64,000 bases of DNA, taken from assembly GCA_041082245.1 (NCBI GenBank), contig JBDOIE010000191.1, positions 1 to 64,000 of the forward strand, read 5' to 3'. The translations under genes and the position numbers were made by a program. Position 1 is the first letter of the stretch; every line of letters begins with the position of its first letter. The notes beneath the pieces were generated by a model, which was given only the letters and a program-made list of their open reading frames with translations, ran no database searches and was not told the origin of the DNA. This document shows, piece after piece, positions 8,846 to 16,563 of the stretch. This DNA comes from DAOTVY01 sp041082245. Its GTDB lineage: Bacteria > Chloroflexota > Chloroflexia > DTKN01.

Positions 8846-11209
8846 ATGCTGCGTGCCGACGAGGAAAAGATCGCCTTCCGCTACCGGGAGCTTGTGCCGC
8901 ATTTCCACCGCTGGGAGAAGATCAAGGACCTGATCGATCAGCTGATCGATCTCATCCTGAACTACCGCCAGAGCGGACACCCGGGCGGATCGCGCTCCAA
9001 GGTCCATGCGCTGGTCTCGTTGCTCCTGAGCGGCGTGATGCGCTGGGACATTCGCCGGCCCGAGAAGCGTTTTGCGGACCGCTTCATCCTGATCGCCGGC
9101 CACAACGTCCCGCTCGTGTACTGCACGCTCGCGCTCTTTAACGAGGCGTTGCGTATCAAGTACGAGCAGACCGGAGACGAGCGCTACCGGCCGGCCCCGC
9201 CCGAACGGGCCGTCTTCTGGGAGGATTTGCTCAATTTCCGCCGCAACAAAGGGCTTTCCGGGCACGCGGAGATGGAGGGGAAGACGCTCTTCCTGAAGTT
9301 CAACACCGGCCCCTCCGGGCACGGGAGCCCTGCGGCGGTGGGGGAAGCGCTCGCCCTCAAGCGCGCCGGCGCATACGGCGTCAAGGTGTTCGCGCTGGAA
9401 GGAGATGCGGGTCTGACGCCGGGCGCGAACCACGAGGCGATGAACTCCGCCTGGGCCATGGCGCTCGACAACCTTTACTACATCATCGACTGGAACGACT
9501 ACGGGATCGACGAGCATCCCCTGCAGACAACCGTCTACGGGACGCCTGCGGACTGGTTCGGCTCGCACGGGTGGCGCGTGTTCGGCTGCGAACTGGGGAA
9601 CGACTGGGGCCCGGTGACTCAGGCGCTGCTCACCATGGTGTTGTCCGAAAACCCCCAGCGGGCGCCCAGCGTGGCCTACCTGAAGACGCGCAAGGGGCGG
9701 GATTACCTGAAGTGCGATTTCGCTTCCCACGGCAGCCCGCACAGCTTGAACTGCCCGGAGTTCTGGGAGACGAAGCGGCCGTTCGTGGAGAAATACGGCA
9801 TCCCCTTCGAAGGGATGGGCGAGCCGGCGCCGAAGGATCCCGAGGCGCTGCGCGCCCAGTTCCGCGCGAACCTCCAGGTCGTCATGGAGGTGCTGCGCCG
9901 CGACCAGGATCTGGTGGACTATATCGCGGACACGCTCGTTTCCCTGGGGGAGAGCGTTCCCGAAGAAATCCCGACTTTCCGCCTGGGGAAGCGCGGGAAC
10001 CCGTTCCGCGACGAGCGGCTGTACGATTTCTATAACTACCCGCCGGAGATGTACGTGGCTCCGGGCACGAAGGTCGCCAACCGCCAGGCGCTCTGGCGCT
10101 GGGGCGCCTGGGTGAACGCCTTTGGCCACGAGCATTACGGCCGGCCGCTCTTCCTTGCTTGCTCGGCAGACCTTGCAGAATCGACGAACATCATCGGATT
10201 TGCCAAAGGGTGGGGCGATTTTCCCGGCTACGGCTGGTACGAGCGGTATGGCACCCCGGAAGGGGTGATGCTCCCCCAGGAGATCACCGAGTTCGCCAAT
10301 GCCGGCATCCTGGCCGGCGTGGCAACGGTCAACTTTGCCGAAAACCCGCAGGAAGAGTTCGACGGCTTTTACGGCGCCTGCTCGACCTATGGCTCTTTCG
10401 CCTATCTGAAGTACGGGCCGTTCCGCCTCTTCAGCCAGCTCGCCCAGGACTGTCAGCTCAAAGTGGGCAAGGTGATCTGGGTAGCCGGCCACTCCGGGCC
10501 GGAGACCGCGGACGATTCACGCACCCACTTTGGCATCTTTTCTCCTGGGGTCACGCAGCTCTTCCCGGCGGGACAGATTATCAACTTGCACCCGTGGGAA
10601 TACAACGAGGTGCCGGTGGTGCTCGGGGCGGCCCTGCGGCTCGAGGCGCCCCTGATCGCATTGCACCTGACCCGTCCGCCCATCGAGGTTCCGGATCGCC
10701 AGGCGCTCGGTATGCCCTCCCACTTTGAGGCCGCACGCGGCGCTTACATCGTGCGGGATTACAGGCCCGGGCTCCCTCGGATGGGCACCGTCATCGTGCA
10801 GGGGACGAGCGCGATGGTCGCGATCTGCCGGCTGCTCCCGGAGCTGGACCGGCAGGGCCTGAACGTCAAGATCGTAGCGGCGATCAGCCCGCAGCTCTTC
10901 GCCCGGCAGCCCGAGGAGTACCGCAACCGCGTGATCACCGAGGCGGACCGTGCCGATTCGACCTTTATCACGACCCAGGCGCGCTGGCTCATGCACGACT
11001 GGATCTTCAACCCGCTGGCGGAAGAGTACGCCCTCTCGGCCGACTGGGACAACCGGTGGCGCACCGGGGGCACGCTGGACGAAGTGCTCGAGGAAGCGCA
11101 CCTCTCTCCACGATGGGTGCTCGAGGGTATCGAGCGCTTTGTCCGGGAGCGCAAAGAACGCCTGGCCCGCCTCCGGCGCATGGTGGATGCGGCAACGCAA
11201 GAGGGGTAA
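8846..11209 (+). CDS. Transketolase-like thiamine-diphosphate enzyme
   Basis: 787 aa; ATG after AAAGGAGA. The N-terminal half is a transketolase-type ThDP-binding domain: SGHPGG near residue 45, GHNVPLVY near 90, and GDAGLTPG followed by an IDWND segment. The second half is the pyrimidine-binding plus C-terminal domain arrangement of transketolase and 1-deoxyxylulose synthase. At 787 aa it is longer than ordinary transketolase (about 620-670) and has divergent active-site neighbourhoods, so donor and acceptor sugars cannot be assigned. It is not a phosphoketolase by motif. A true dxs lies elsewhere in this window, so this gene is not needed for that step. Cytoplasmic. Probably cotranscribed with the following membrane protein. 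Confidence 0.75.
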   Translation: MLRADEEKIAFRYRELVPHFHRWEKIKDLIDQLIDLILNYRQSGHPGGSRSKVHALVSLLLSGVMRWDIRRPEKRFADRFILIAGHNVPLVYCTLALFNEALRIKYEQTGDERYRPAPPERAVFWEDLLNFRRNKGLSGHAEMEGKTLFLKFNTGPSGHGSPAAVGEALALKRAGAYGVKVFALEGDAGLTPGANHEAMNSAWAMALDNLYYIIDWNDYGIDEHPLQTTVYGTPADWFGSHGWRVFGCELGNDWGPVTQALLTMVLSENPQRAPSVAYLKTRKGRDYLKCDFASHGSPHSLNCPEFWETKRPFVEKYGIPFEGMGEPAPKDPEALRAQFRANLQVVMEVLRRDQDLVDYIADTLVSLGESVPEEIPTFRLGKRGNPFRDERLYDFYNYPPEMYVAPGTKVANRQALWRWGAWVNAFGHEHYGRPLFLACSADLAESTNIIGFAKGWGDFPGYGWYERYGTPEGVMLPQEITEFANAGILAGVATVNFAENPQEEFDGFYGACSTYGSFAYLKYGPFRLFSQLAQDCQLKVGKVIWVAGHSGPETADDSRTHFGIFSPGVTQLFPAGQIINLHPWEYNEVPVVLGAALRLEAPLIALHLTRPPIEVPDRQALGMPSHFEAARGAYIVRDYRPGLPRMGTVIVQGTSAMVAICRLLPELDRQGLNVKIVAAISPQLFARQPEEYRNRVITEADRADSTFITTQARWLMHDWIFNPLAEEYALSADWDNRWRTGGTLDEVLEEAHLSPRWVLEGIERFVRERKERLARLRRMVDAATQEG

Positions 11210-11260
11210 GTGCCGGGGGCGGTAAGCGGCCGCGCGGCGGGGGGCCGAGGGAGGTTCCGA

Positions 11261-13324
11261 ATGGGAGAACGAGCGCCGATCCACCGCTATCCGAAATGGT
11301 TCGCCTGGCCGCTGGAGGTTGTGGCGCTGCTGCTCATCGTGCCCGCGACCTGGCAATGGGTGCACGTGCACCTGCAGGTGCTTTTCCGCCAGTGGCCGGC
11401 GATGCTGGCGGCACTGGCGCCGTGGCCGTTCGTACAGCGCCTGGCGCTCGTGCTGTCCGGGTCTGTCCCTCCGACGCCCGCCCCGTGGCCTGAGCTCTAC
11501 CCAACGTTGCTGCGCGCGAACGGGTGGGCGTTCGGCTTGTTCTTCCTCGCCGCGCTGATTCGCTCTTTCCACCCCGCACTGCGCGTGACAGAGCGAGGGC
11601 TACAGGTGCGCCGCGGGCTCGGATGGGCCACGCTGCCCTGGGACCGTATCACGCTGGTTGCTTCCATGGCGCTCCCTGGGGAGAAGATCGTAGCCCTCGT
11701 TCAGGGCCACCGGCTTCCCCTGGGTTTCTGGCATCGCATCTACAGCCTGCTATGGGGCGCCGGGCTGGCGAAGGGCGTGCTCTTTTCCTGGCGCATTTCC
11801 GATCTGGACGGGCTGGCCCGTGGGATCGTGGCCCACCTCCAGGAGCAGTACGGCGAAAGCGCACTTGCAGCCGTGGTGGACGACACCGCCTATTCCCTCT
11901 TTTACGCGCTCCTTTTCCAGCCTCGGGAAACCTGGCGCAGCCTGTTCGCCCCACGTCCAACCGTGGAGGATGCCTACACCTATCCCTGGTGGGTAACCGC
12001 CATTCCGCGTGCCGTGGGGGTGCTCCTCCTTGCGGGTGGCACCTGGCGCGTGCTCGGCGTCTGGTGGCGGTTTGCGGCCGGCCGCTTCGCGGCGCTCGGA
12101 CGCGCGCTCGGGTGGCCTGTCCTTGGCCCGTTCCTGCGCACCTTCGGCGAGTTACCTTCTCTTTCCCCGCAGGACCCCGCGGCCATGCGGGAGGCCGCCT
12201 GGGGGCTGCTCGCGGGGCAGGTGAGCATGGTGCTGCTCCTCGTAAGCGTGCTCTTCCTGTGGAACCTTTTCCCGAACTGGCTCCTGGGGGCCGAGGGGCT
12301 GTCCGTGCGTTACCGGAACCGGTGGCTGCGCATTCCCTGGGACGGGGTCCGGGCGCTGCACGAAACGCCTTTTGATCGCGGCGGCGGGATCGCGCTCGTC
12401 CAGACGCACCGGCGCTGCCTTACGCTCTGGCACGTCCTCTACAGCCTCTTCTACGGCGCGGGCTGCCGGCGCGGGGTGCTCTTCTCGTCGCTCCTGCCCG
12501 GCTATGTCCATCTGGTGCAGCGCATCCGCGCCGGCGGTTTCCTGAAGCGCGACGCCGAGGGGCTGACCGCTATCCCGGATCAGGGCTCGAGCAGCGGGAA
12601 GCGGTCCGACCTGCTGCGGATGGCGTGCGAGCCACGCGCTGCGGTGCGCGCCATGGCGGAGGAACTGCTGGGCGGGGGAACCCTGCTCAAGAAGCCCGGA
12701 CTGCTCGAGGCCTGGGTGCCTTCGGACCTGCCCTGGGAGATGCGCGAAGAAGAAAAGGGGCCGGCACCCAGGGAAGAAGAGGAGGGAGAGGGAGGACGCG
12801 CACGCCCTCTCGGACGTGCAGCACGGGCAGCGGGCATGCTGGGCGCATCTGCCCTTCTCCTCGTCCTTGCGGAAGAATGGCTGTTCCCGCCGCTCGCACG
12901 GCCTCTGGCGGTCCTCTCGTTCCGTCCCGTCGCGTTCGGCCAGGGGTGGTGGCCCCCGCTGTTGCTCGGCGGGGTCCTCGCGGTTCTTCTCTTGGCGGAA
13001 TGGCCGTTCATCGCAGGGATGATCAGCACGGTCGCGGAAATGTACGAACAGCCGGGCGAGTTCCGCAATGCCCTGGCGCTATACTCCCGCACGCAAGCGC
13101 CCCGTGTCCTCGTGGCCCTCGTGCTTCTCATCCTGGGGACCACCGGCCTCCTGCAGCCGCTCTTCCTCCTGTGGTGGGGGCTCGCCGGCCTGTGGGGCGG
13201 GGTGCTGCTCTGGCTTGCGCTGCGCGAACTCTATGCATGGGAGGGCGTCGGCACTCCGCTTGTCGTGGGCGCTTTTGCCCTTTATCAGGGACTGCTACTG
13301 CTCCTTTACGCCTTGTTCCACTGA
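11261..13324 (+). CDS. Membrane protein with duplicated PH-like cytosolic modules
   Basis: 687 aa; ATG with GGGAGG eight bases upstream, 51 nt after the transketolase-like stop. Several hydrophobic segments lie at both ends and in the middle. Two copies of one soluble module occur, at about residues 105-200 and 340-425. Each has a WxxIPW/LPW start, an ALVQxHRR/GHRL core and a WHxxYSLxxGAGxxxGVLFS signature. This layout suggests tandem bacterial PH-like domains between membrane helices. An Arg/Glu-rich linker follows the second copy. No function is recognised. Ends 8 nt from the convergent nfo gene. Confidence 0.65.
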   Translation: MGERAPIHRYPKWFAWPLEVVALLLIVPATWQWVHVHLQVLFRQWPAMLAALAPWPFVQRLALVLSGSVPPTPAPWPELYPTLLRANGWAFGLFFLAALIRSFHPALRVTERGLQVRRGLGWATLPWDRITLVASMALPGEKIVALVQGHRLPLGFWHRIYSLLWGAGLAKGVLFSWRISDLDGLARGIVAHLQEQYGESALAAVVDDTAYSLFYALLFQPRETWRSLFAPRPTVEDAYTYPWWVTAIPRAVGVLLLAGGTWRVLGVWWRFAAGRFAALGRALGWPVLGPFLRTFGELPSLSPQDPAAMREAAWGLLAGQVSMVLLLVSVLFLWNLFPNWLLGAEGLSVRYRNRWLRIPWDGVRALHETPFDRGGGIALVQTHRRCLTLWHVLYSLFYGAGCRRGVLFSSLLPGYVHLVQRIRAGGFLKRDAEGLTAIPDQGSSSGKRSDLLRMACEPRAAVRAMAEELLGGGTLLKKPGLLEAWVPSDLPWEMREEEKGPAPREEEEGEGGRARPLGRAARAAGMLGASALLLVLAEEWLFPPLARPLAVLSFRPVAFGQGWWPPLLLGGVLAVLLLAEWPFIAGMISTVAEMYEQPGEFRNALALYSRTQAPRVLVALVLLILGTTGLLQPLFLLWWGLAGLWGGVLLWLALRELYAWEGVGTPLVVGAFALYQGLLLLLYALFH

Positions 13325-13332
13325 GCCCGCCT

Positions 13333-14175
13333 TCAGGCGAGCAGGCTCCGGAGTACGGCCAGGTTCTGCCGGTCTTCCTCCATCTCCGGGCCTTTGGGGG
13401 TTTCCAGCACCATCGGATGCTCGCGGAAACGGGGATCGTTCAGGAGCCACCGGAACGGTTCCAGGCCCAGGAGCCCCTGCCCGATGTGCGTGTGGCGGTC
13501 GACCCGGCTGCCCAATCCCTTCTTGGCGTCGTTCAGGTGGAACACCTTCAGCCGCTCCAGGCCGATCCGTTCGTCCAGCTCTTGGAACGTCTGCTCGTAT
13601 CCCTCCCGGCTGCGGAGCTCGTAACCCGCGACGAAGACGTGGCAGGTGTCGAAGCAGACGCCCAGCCGTTCGGGGTGGCGTACGTGCTCGATGATCCAGG
13701 CGATTTGCTCGAAGCGGTAGCAAAGCGCGCCACCCTGGCCAGCCGTCGTCTCCAGCAATACCATCACCTCGGGAACCGCGGCCAGGACCCGGTCCAGTGC
13801 CAGGGCGATACGCCGCAGGCCTTCTTCTTCCCCAGCGCCCCGGTGTGCCCCGGCGTGTGTCACGAGGTAGGGCAGCCCGAGCGCCCGGGCGCGTTCCAGT
13901 TCGTGCTGGAACGCCTGTACCGATTGCTCCCAGAGCGCCTCTTCAGGAGAGGCGAGGTTGATGAGATAGGCGTCGTGCGCCCACACCGGGCCGATGCCGC
14001 TCTCCTGCCACGTGCGGGCAAAGGCCGCGATCTCTTCGGGAGTGAGCGGCTTGGCCGCCCAGCGGTTCGGCTGCTTCGTAAAGATCTGCACCGCTTCACA
14101 CCCGAGCATCTGTCCGCGCACGAGCGCCTGCTCCACCCCACCGGCGATCGACATATGAGCGCCAAGGTACGGCAT
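13333..14175 (-). CDS. nfo: Endonuclease IV (AP endonuclease)
   Basis: 280 aa, normal family length. Cuts DNA 5' to abasic sites in base-excision repair using a three-zinc centre. All family signatures are present: GAHMS near the start, VTHAGAHRG, LLETTAGQ, CFDTCHVF and HLNDAKKGLGSRVDRHTHIG. The start at 14175 (MPYLG) is preferred over an ATG four codons upstream because GGAGG lies five bases before it. It lies directly downstream of a HEPN-like gene and probably shares its promoter. Confidence 0.93.
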   Translation of the reverse strand: MPYLGAHMSIAGGVEQALVRGQMLGCEAVQIFTKQPNRWAAKPLTPEEIAAFARTWQESGIGPVWAHDAYLINLASPEEALWEQSVQAFQHELERARALGLPYLVTHAGAHRGAGEEEGLRRIALALDRVLAAVPEVMVLLETTAGQGGALCYRFEQIAWIIEHVRHPERLGVCFDTCHVFVAGYELRSREGYEQTFQELDERIGLERLKVFHLNDAKKGLGSRVDRHTHIGQGLLGLEPFRWLLNDPRFREHPMVLETPKGPEMEEDRQNLAVLRSLLA

Positions 14176-14187
14176 AGGTTCCTCCAT

Positions 14188-14607
14188 TCAAGGTGCGTGG
14201 CTTATCCTGGCCGCGACGAATCCGAGCGCCTCGCGGGCGATCCGCAACACCTCCCCGGCATTGCGCATCCCGAATGCCCGCGCTGGGATGCTGTCCGGCA
14301 AGCCGTTCGGGTAGCGTGTAGGGACGTAGGAGCCATCTGAGGAGGCGATTTCCTCCCCCAGACCCTCGATTCGGGGCAGGGGGGGCCGGTCCCGCAATGC
14401 CAGACGGCCAGCAAAGGGAAGGTTGGTTTCCAGTACTACCGGGATGTCGAGCTCACTGCCCCAGCCGCCTTTCCCCTGCGCTACCGGGCCAAGAAGGTAG
14501 GCCTGGCAGGCGCCCAGCTGGCGCAGCGCATCGTGCAGCCGGAACAGTTCGTGGTGGGGCCCGCCGACGTGGGCAGGCCGACCGGCCTCAAGCGCTTCGC
14601 GGTGCAC
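14188..14607 (-). CDS. HEPN-domain protein, apparently N-terminally shortened
   Basis: 139 aa from a GTG start with GGGAG upstream; the frame stays open further upstream but crosses the promoter. The C-terminal part matches HEPN proteins: a HELFRLHDAL helix, then YVPTRYPNGLP and a final Ala/Leu-rich helix. The usual first helices (W...A..DL..A and QQAAEKALKA) are absent, and the stretch before RYPNG is longer than usual. So this is either a decayed toxin-like HEPN gene or a divergent small member. No MNT nucleotidyltransferase partner is next to it. The gene ends 12 nt before nfo. Confidence 0.5.
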   Translation of the reverse strand: MHREALEAGRPAHVGGPHHELFRLHDALRQLGACQAYLLGPVAQGKGGWGSELDIPVVLETNLPFAGRLALRDRPPLPRIEGLGEEIASSDGSYVPTRYPNGLPDSIPARAFGMRNAGEVLRIAREALGFVAARISHAP

Positions 14608-14651
14608 CGGTCCACGCTCCCGGTACAACTCAGATGGATGGCCTTGGCCCC

Positions 14652-14680
14652 ATTGTACCATACGCGGGCCCCATTTCCAA
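14652..14680 (-). promoter_or_regulatory. Promoter for the HEPN-nfo pair
   Basis: Reverse strand TTGGAA, 17-nt spacer ending in TGG, TACAAT (extended -10). It lies inside the longest open frame, which is why the coding start is placed downstream of it. Confidence 0.6.
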
Positions 14681-14762
14681 TTCCTGGGCGCCAGGCCAGC
14701 TCTTTCCTGTGTCCCAGCAGAGGGCCGCGCCATCGGGCGATCCTGACCCGAAGCGTACCGGC

Positions 14763-14915
14763 GCCTTCAGCGATCGAGTAGGCCGCGCGTAGGGCGCGAG
14801 GCAATGACTCGCCCCGGTATCGAGACACCGGATGCGCCGCGCGGCTCCTGGGTTTCGATACGCGGCGCGCGGCCCTCCCCGCTGCCCAACCGGCGAAGCC
14901 GGCCGGCGCATCCGG
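14763..14915. repeat. Palindromic GC-rich intergenic element
   Basis: Inside the gene-free stretch 14681-15192. It holds related TCGAGTAGGCCGCG, GTATCGAGACACC and GTTTCGATACGCGGC units, and a perfect 12-bp inverted repeat (CCGGATGCGCCG at 14828-14839, CGGCGCATCCGG at 14904-14915). The TCGATACGCGGC core looks like dispersed REP-like repeats of high-GC bacteria. Only one copy is seen in this window. Confidence 0.5.
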
Positions 14916-14972
14916 CGCGCCCCCCCGTGACCTCTGCGCGGCACGTTCGGTGCTCATACATCGACGTCCGGA

Positions 14973-14990
14973 TTTTCCTTGGAAGGAAAA
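14973..14990. repeat. Short AT-rich inverted repeat in intergenic DNA
   Basis: TTTTCCTT-GG-AAGGAAAA, perfect 8-bp arms in otherwise very GC-rich DNA, between the HEPN-nfo promoter and the M28 peptidase gene. A protein-binding site is possible. The flanking stretch to 15192 shows no convincing gene. Confidence 0.4.
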
Positions 14991-15192
14991 CAGGAAAGCT
15001 CTGCGCCAGCCCGTTCCCGAAAAAGGCCCGGCATTGCAGGTGCACGCGAAGGAAATGATCCCGCGAGGCCGCGTCGCGCGCCCGCTGGCTCACTTCTGTA
15101 GGCCGATACATCCGCTTGTTTTGCCCGACCACAAGGGAAGCTCACGTGCTAGCAAGGTGCACCAACGAACTGTCGGGAGGCAGACCGGCCGG

Positions 15193-16074
15193 TCATTCCC
15201 GGGTTTTCAGTGCAATCCCCTGCCGTACGATCGCTTCCAGCAGGCGTCCCACGCGTTCCAGCGTCTCCGGGCTGACCTTGTCCGCGGTATCCGCGGTCGT
15301 GTGCCAGTAAGGGTAGTCAAAGTCGATGATGTCGACCGCCGGGATACCCTGCTGGCGGAAGGGGACATGGTCGTCGATCAGCGTGTGGCGCACGGTGGGG
15401 GTGAAGATGTCGCGGTATCCCAGCTGCCCGGCCAGTCCCCAGATGTTCTGGCGCAGCACGGGATCCGAGTTCCCCTCCTGATAGAACTGCGGGTCGCTGT
15501 CCCCCACCATATCCACGACCACCACCGCGCGGGGCAGCACCTCCAGGTGCGTGGCCATATAGGCCGCCCCCACCGACCACGGCCAACCGTCGATCCCGCC
15601 CTGGTCCTCGCCATCGAAGAAGGCGAGCCATACCTGTACCGGGAGCGGCCCACGGGAGAGCACCCGGGCCAGTTCCAGGAGCACGGCCACCCCGCTCGCT
15701 CCGTCGTTCGCCCCGGGTACGGGATCGTTCCGAAGTAAGGGGTTTGGATCCTGGTCCGCCGTCCGCCGCGTGTCATAGTGCGCCCCCAGGAGGAGAATTG
15801 GGCCTTCCCCGCGGATGCCGATCACGTTCCGCAGGGGAACTCCCCGGTAGGTGAAGCGCTGCTCGCGCACTTCCCAACCCTGTCTGCGGAGCTCGGCCGC
15901 GATATAGTCGGCGACGCGGCTAGCCCCCTCGCCTCCGGGCGTACGCGCGCCGGCTTCCAGCTGGACCTGTACGTGGCGGTAAGCCCGTGCCCCGGAGAAA
16001 GGCTCGTTCCCCTGGCACGCGAGGAGCAGGAGAAGCAGCAGGGCAAGAACCCGTCGAAACCGGCGCACGCGCAT
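15193..16074 (-). CDS. M28-family zinc aminopeptidase, lipoprotein
   Basis: 293 aa. The signal peptide ends in a lipobox (LLLACQG), so the mature protein is probably anchored by Cys to the outer face of the membrane. The M28 two-zinc site is complete: HYDT (His, Asp), PGANDGASG (bridging Asp), FFDGEDQG (Glu pair), VVVDMVGD (Asp) and YWHTTADT (His). Predicted to remove N-terminal residues from peptides outside the cell. Last gene of a reverse operon, starting 6 nt after the preceding stop. Confidence 0.88.
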   Translation of the reverse strand: MRVRRFRRVLALLLLLLLACQGNEPFSGARAYRHVQVQLEAGARTPGGEGASRVADYIAAELRRQGWEVREQRFTYRGVPLRNVIGIRGEGPILLLGAHYDTRRTADQDPNPLLRNDPVPGANDGASGVAVLLELARVLSRGPLPVQVWLAFFDGEDQGGIDGWPWSVGAAYMATHLEVLPRAVVVVDMVGDSDPQFYQEGNSDPVLRQNIWGLAGQLGYRDIFTPTVRHTLIDDHVPFRQQGIPAVDIIDFDYPYWHTTADTADKVSPETLERVGRLLEAIVRQGIALKTRE

Positions 16075-16080
16075 ACCTCC

Positions 16081-16563
16081 CTATGCCGGGTTCTTCTTCC
16101 CCCACATCCCCTCGACCCGGATGCGGATGACCGCCGTCTCTGCGATGCGCGCCGCGCGCAGAAACCGCTCCCGCGCGGCGGCCGGGTTGCTCTCCTGCTG
16201 CTCGATCAGCAGCGAGAGTGCCTGACGCTTCTCCTCGGGGTCTTCCAGGAACTCGACGTGCCCGCGAAAGTGGACGGAGCGGTACGCGTGGTCACAGCGC
16301 CCGTCCAGATAGCCGCGGTCCTCCACAACCTGTCCCCACACGATGGGATTCGCCTTGAGGTAGTCGATCTTTTTCCCGACGGGCGACGCGTGGAAGTAGA
16401 AGCAATCGTGTGCCGCGTCGAAGGCATAGTTCACGGTTACGAGGTACGGCTCGCCGTCCCGGCACATAGCCAGTGCCATCGTGCGCTGGCCGGCCAGAAT
16501 CTCCAGGAGCGTAGCACGATCGGCGATCTCCTGTTCCGGGTGGCGCAGGTGGTAGGTCGTCAC
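16081..16563 (-). CDS. Pyridoxamine 5'-phosphate oxidase-like flavin-binding protein
   Basis: 160 aa with the split-barrel FMN-binding fold of the PNPOx-like/NimA group: ATLLEIL near the start, the Y/LVTVNYAF strand, FYFHASPVGKKIDYLKAN and SVHFRGHVEFL. Members are short flavin- or F420-dependent reductases and the substrate cannot be told from sequence. GTG start overlapping the TGA of the radical SAM gene (GTGA), so translation is coupled. Confidence 0.75.
   Translation of the reverse strand: MTTYHLRHPEQEIADRATLLEILAGQRTMALAMCRDGEPYLVTVNYAFDAAHDCFYFHASPVGKKIDYLKANPIVWGQVVEDRGYLDGRCDHAYRSVHFRGHVEFLEDPEEKRQALSLLIEQQESNPAAARERFLRAARIAETAVIRIRVEGMWGKKNPA

Noticed and set aside
4713..8846. 1377-codon open frame antisense to the subtilase
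   Set aside because: High-GC codon bias of the forward gene leaves the opposite strand open. The translation is low-complexity Arg/His/Val-rich with no family motif, while the forward strand has a complete protease.
8846..11209. Phosphoketolase assignment because of the 787-aa length
   Set aside because: Phosphoketolase signature motifs are absent, while transketolase-type SGHPGG and GHNVPLVY segments are present.
14481..14957. 158-codon reverse frame upstream of the HEPN-like gene as a possible MNT antitoxin
   Set aside because: No nucleotidyltransferase GSxxxG...DxD motif. Arg/Ala-rich composition typical of a shadow frame.
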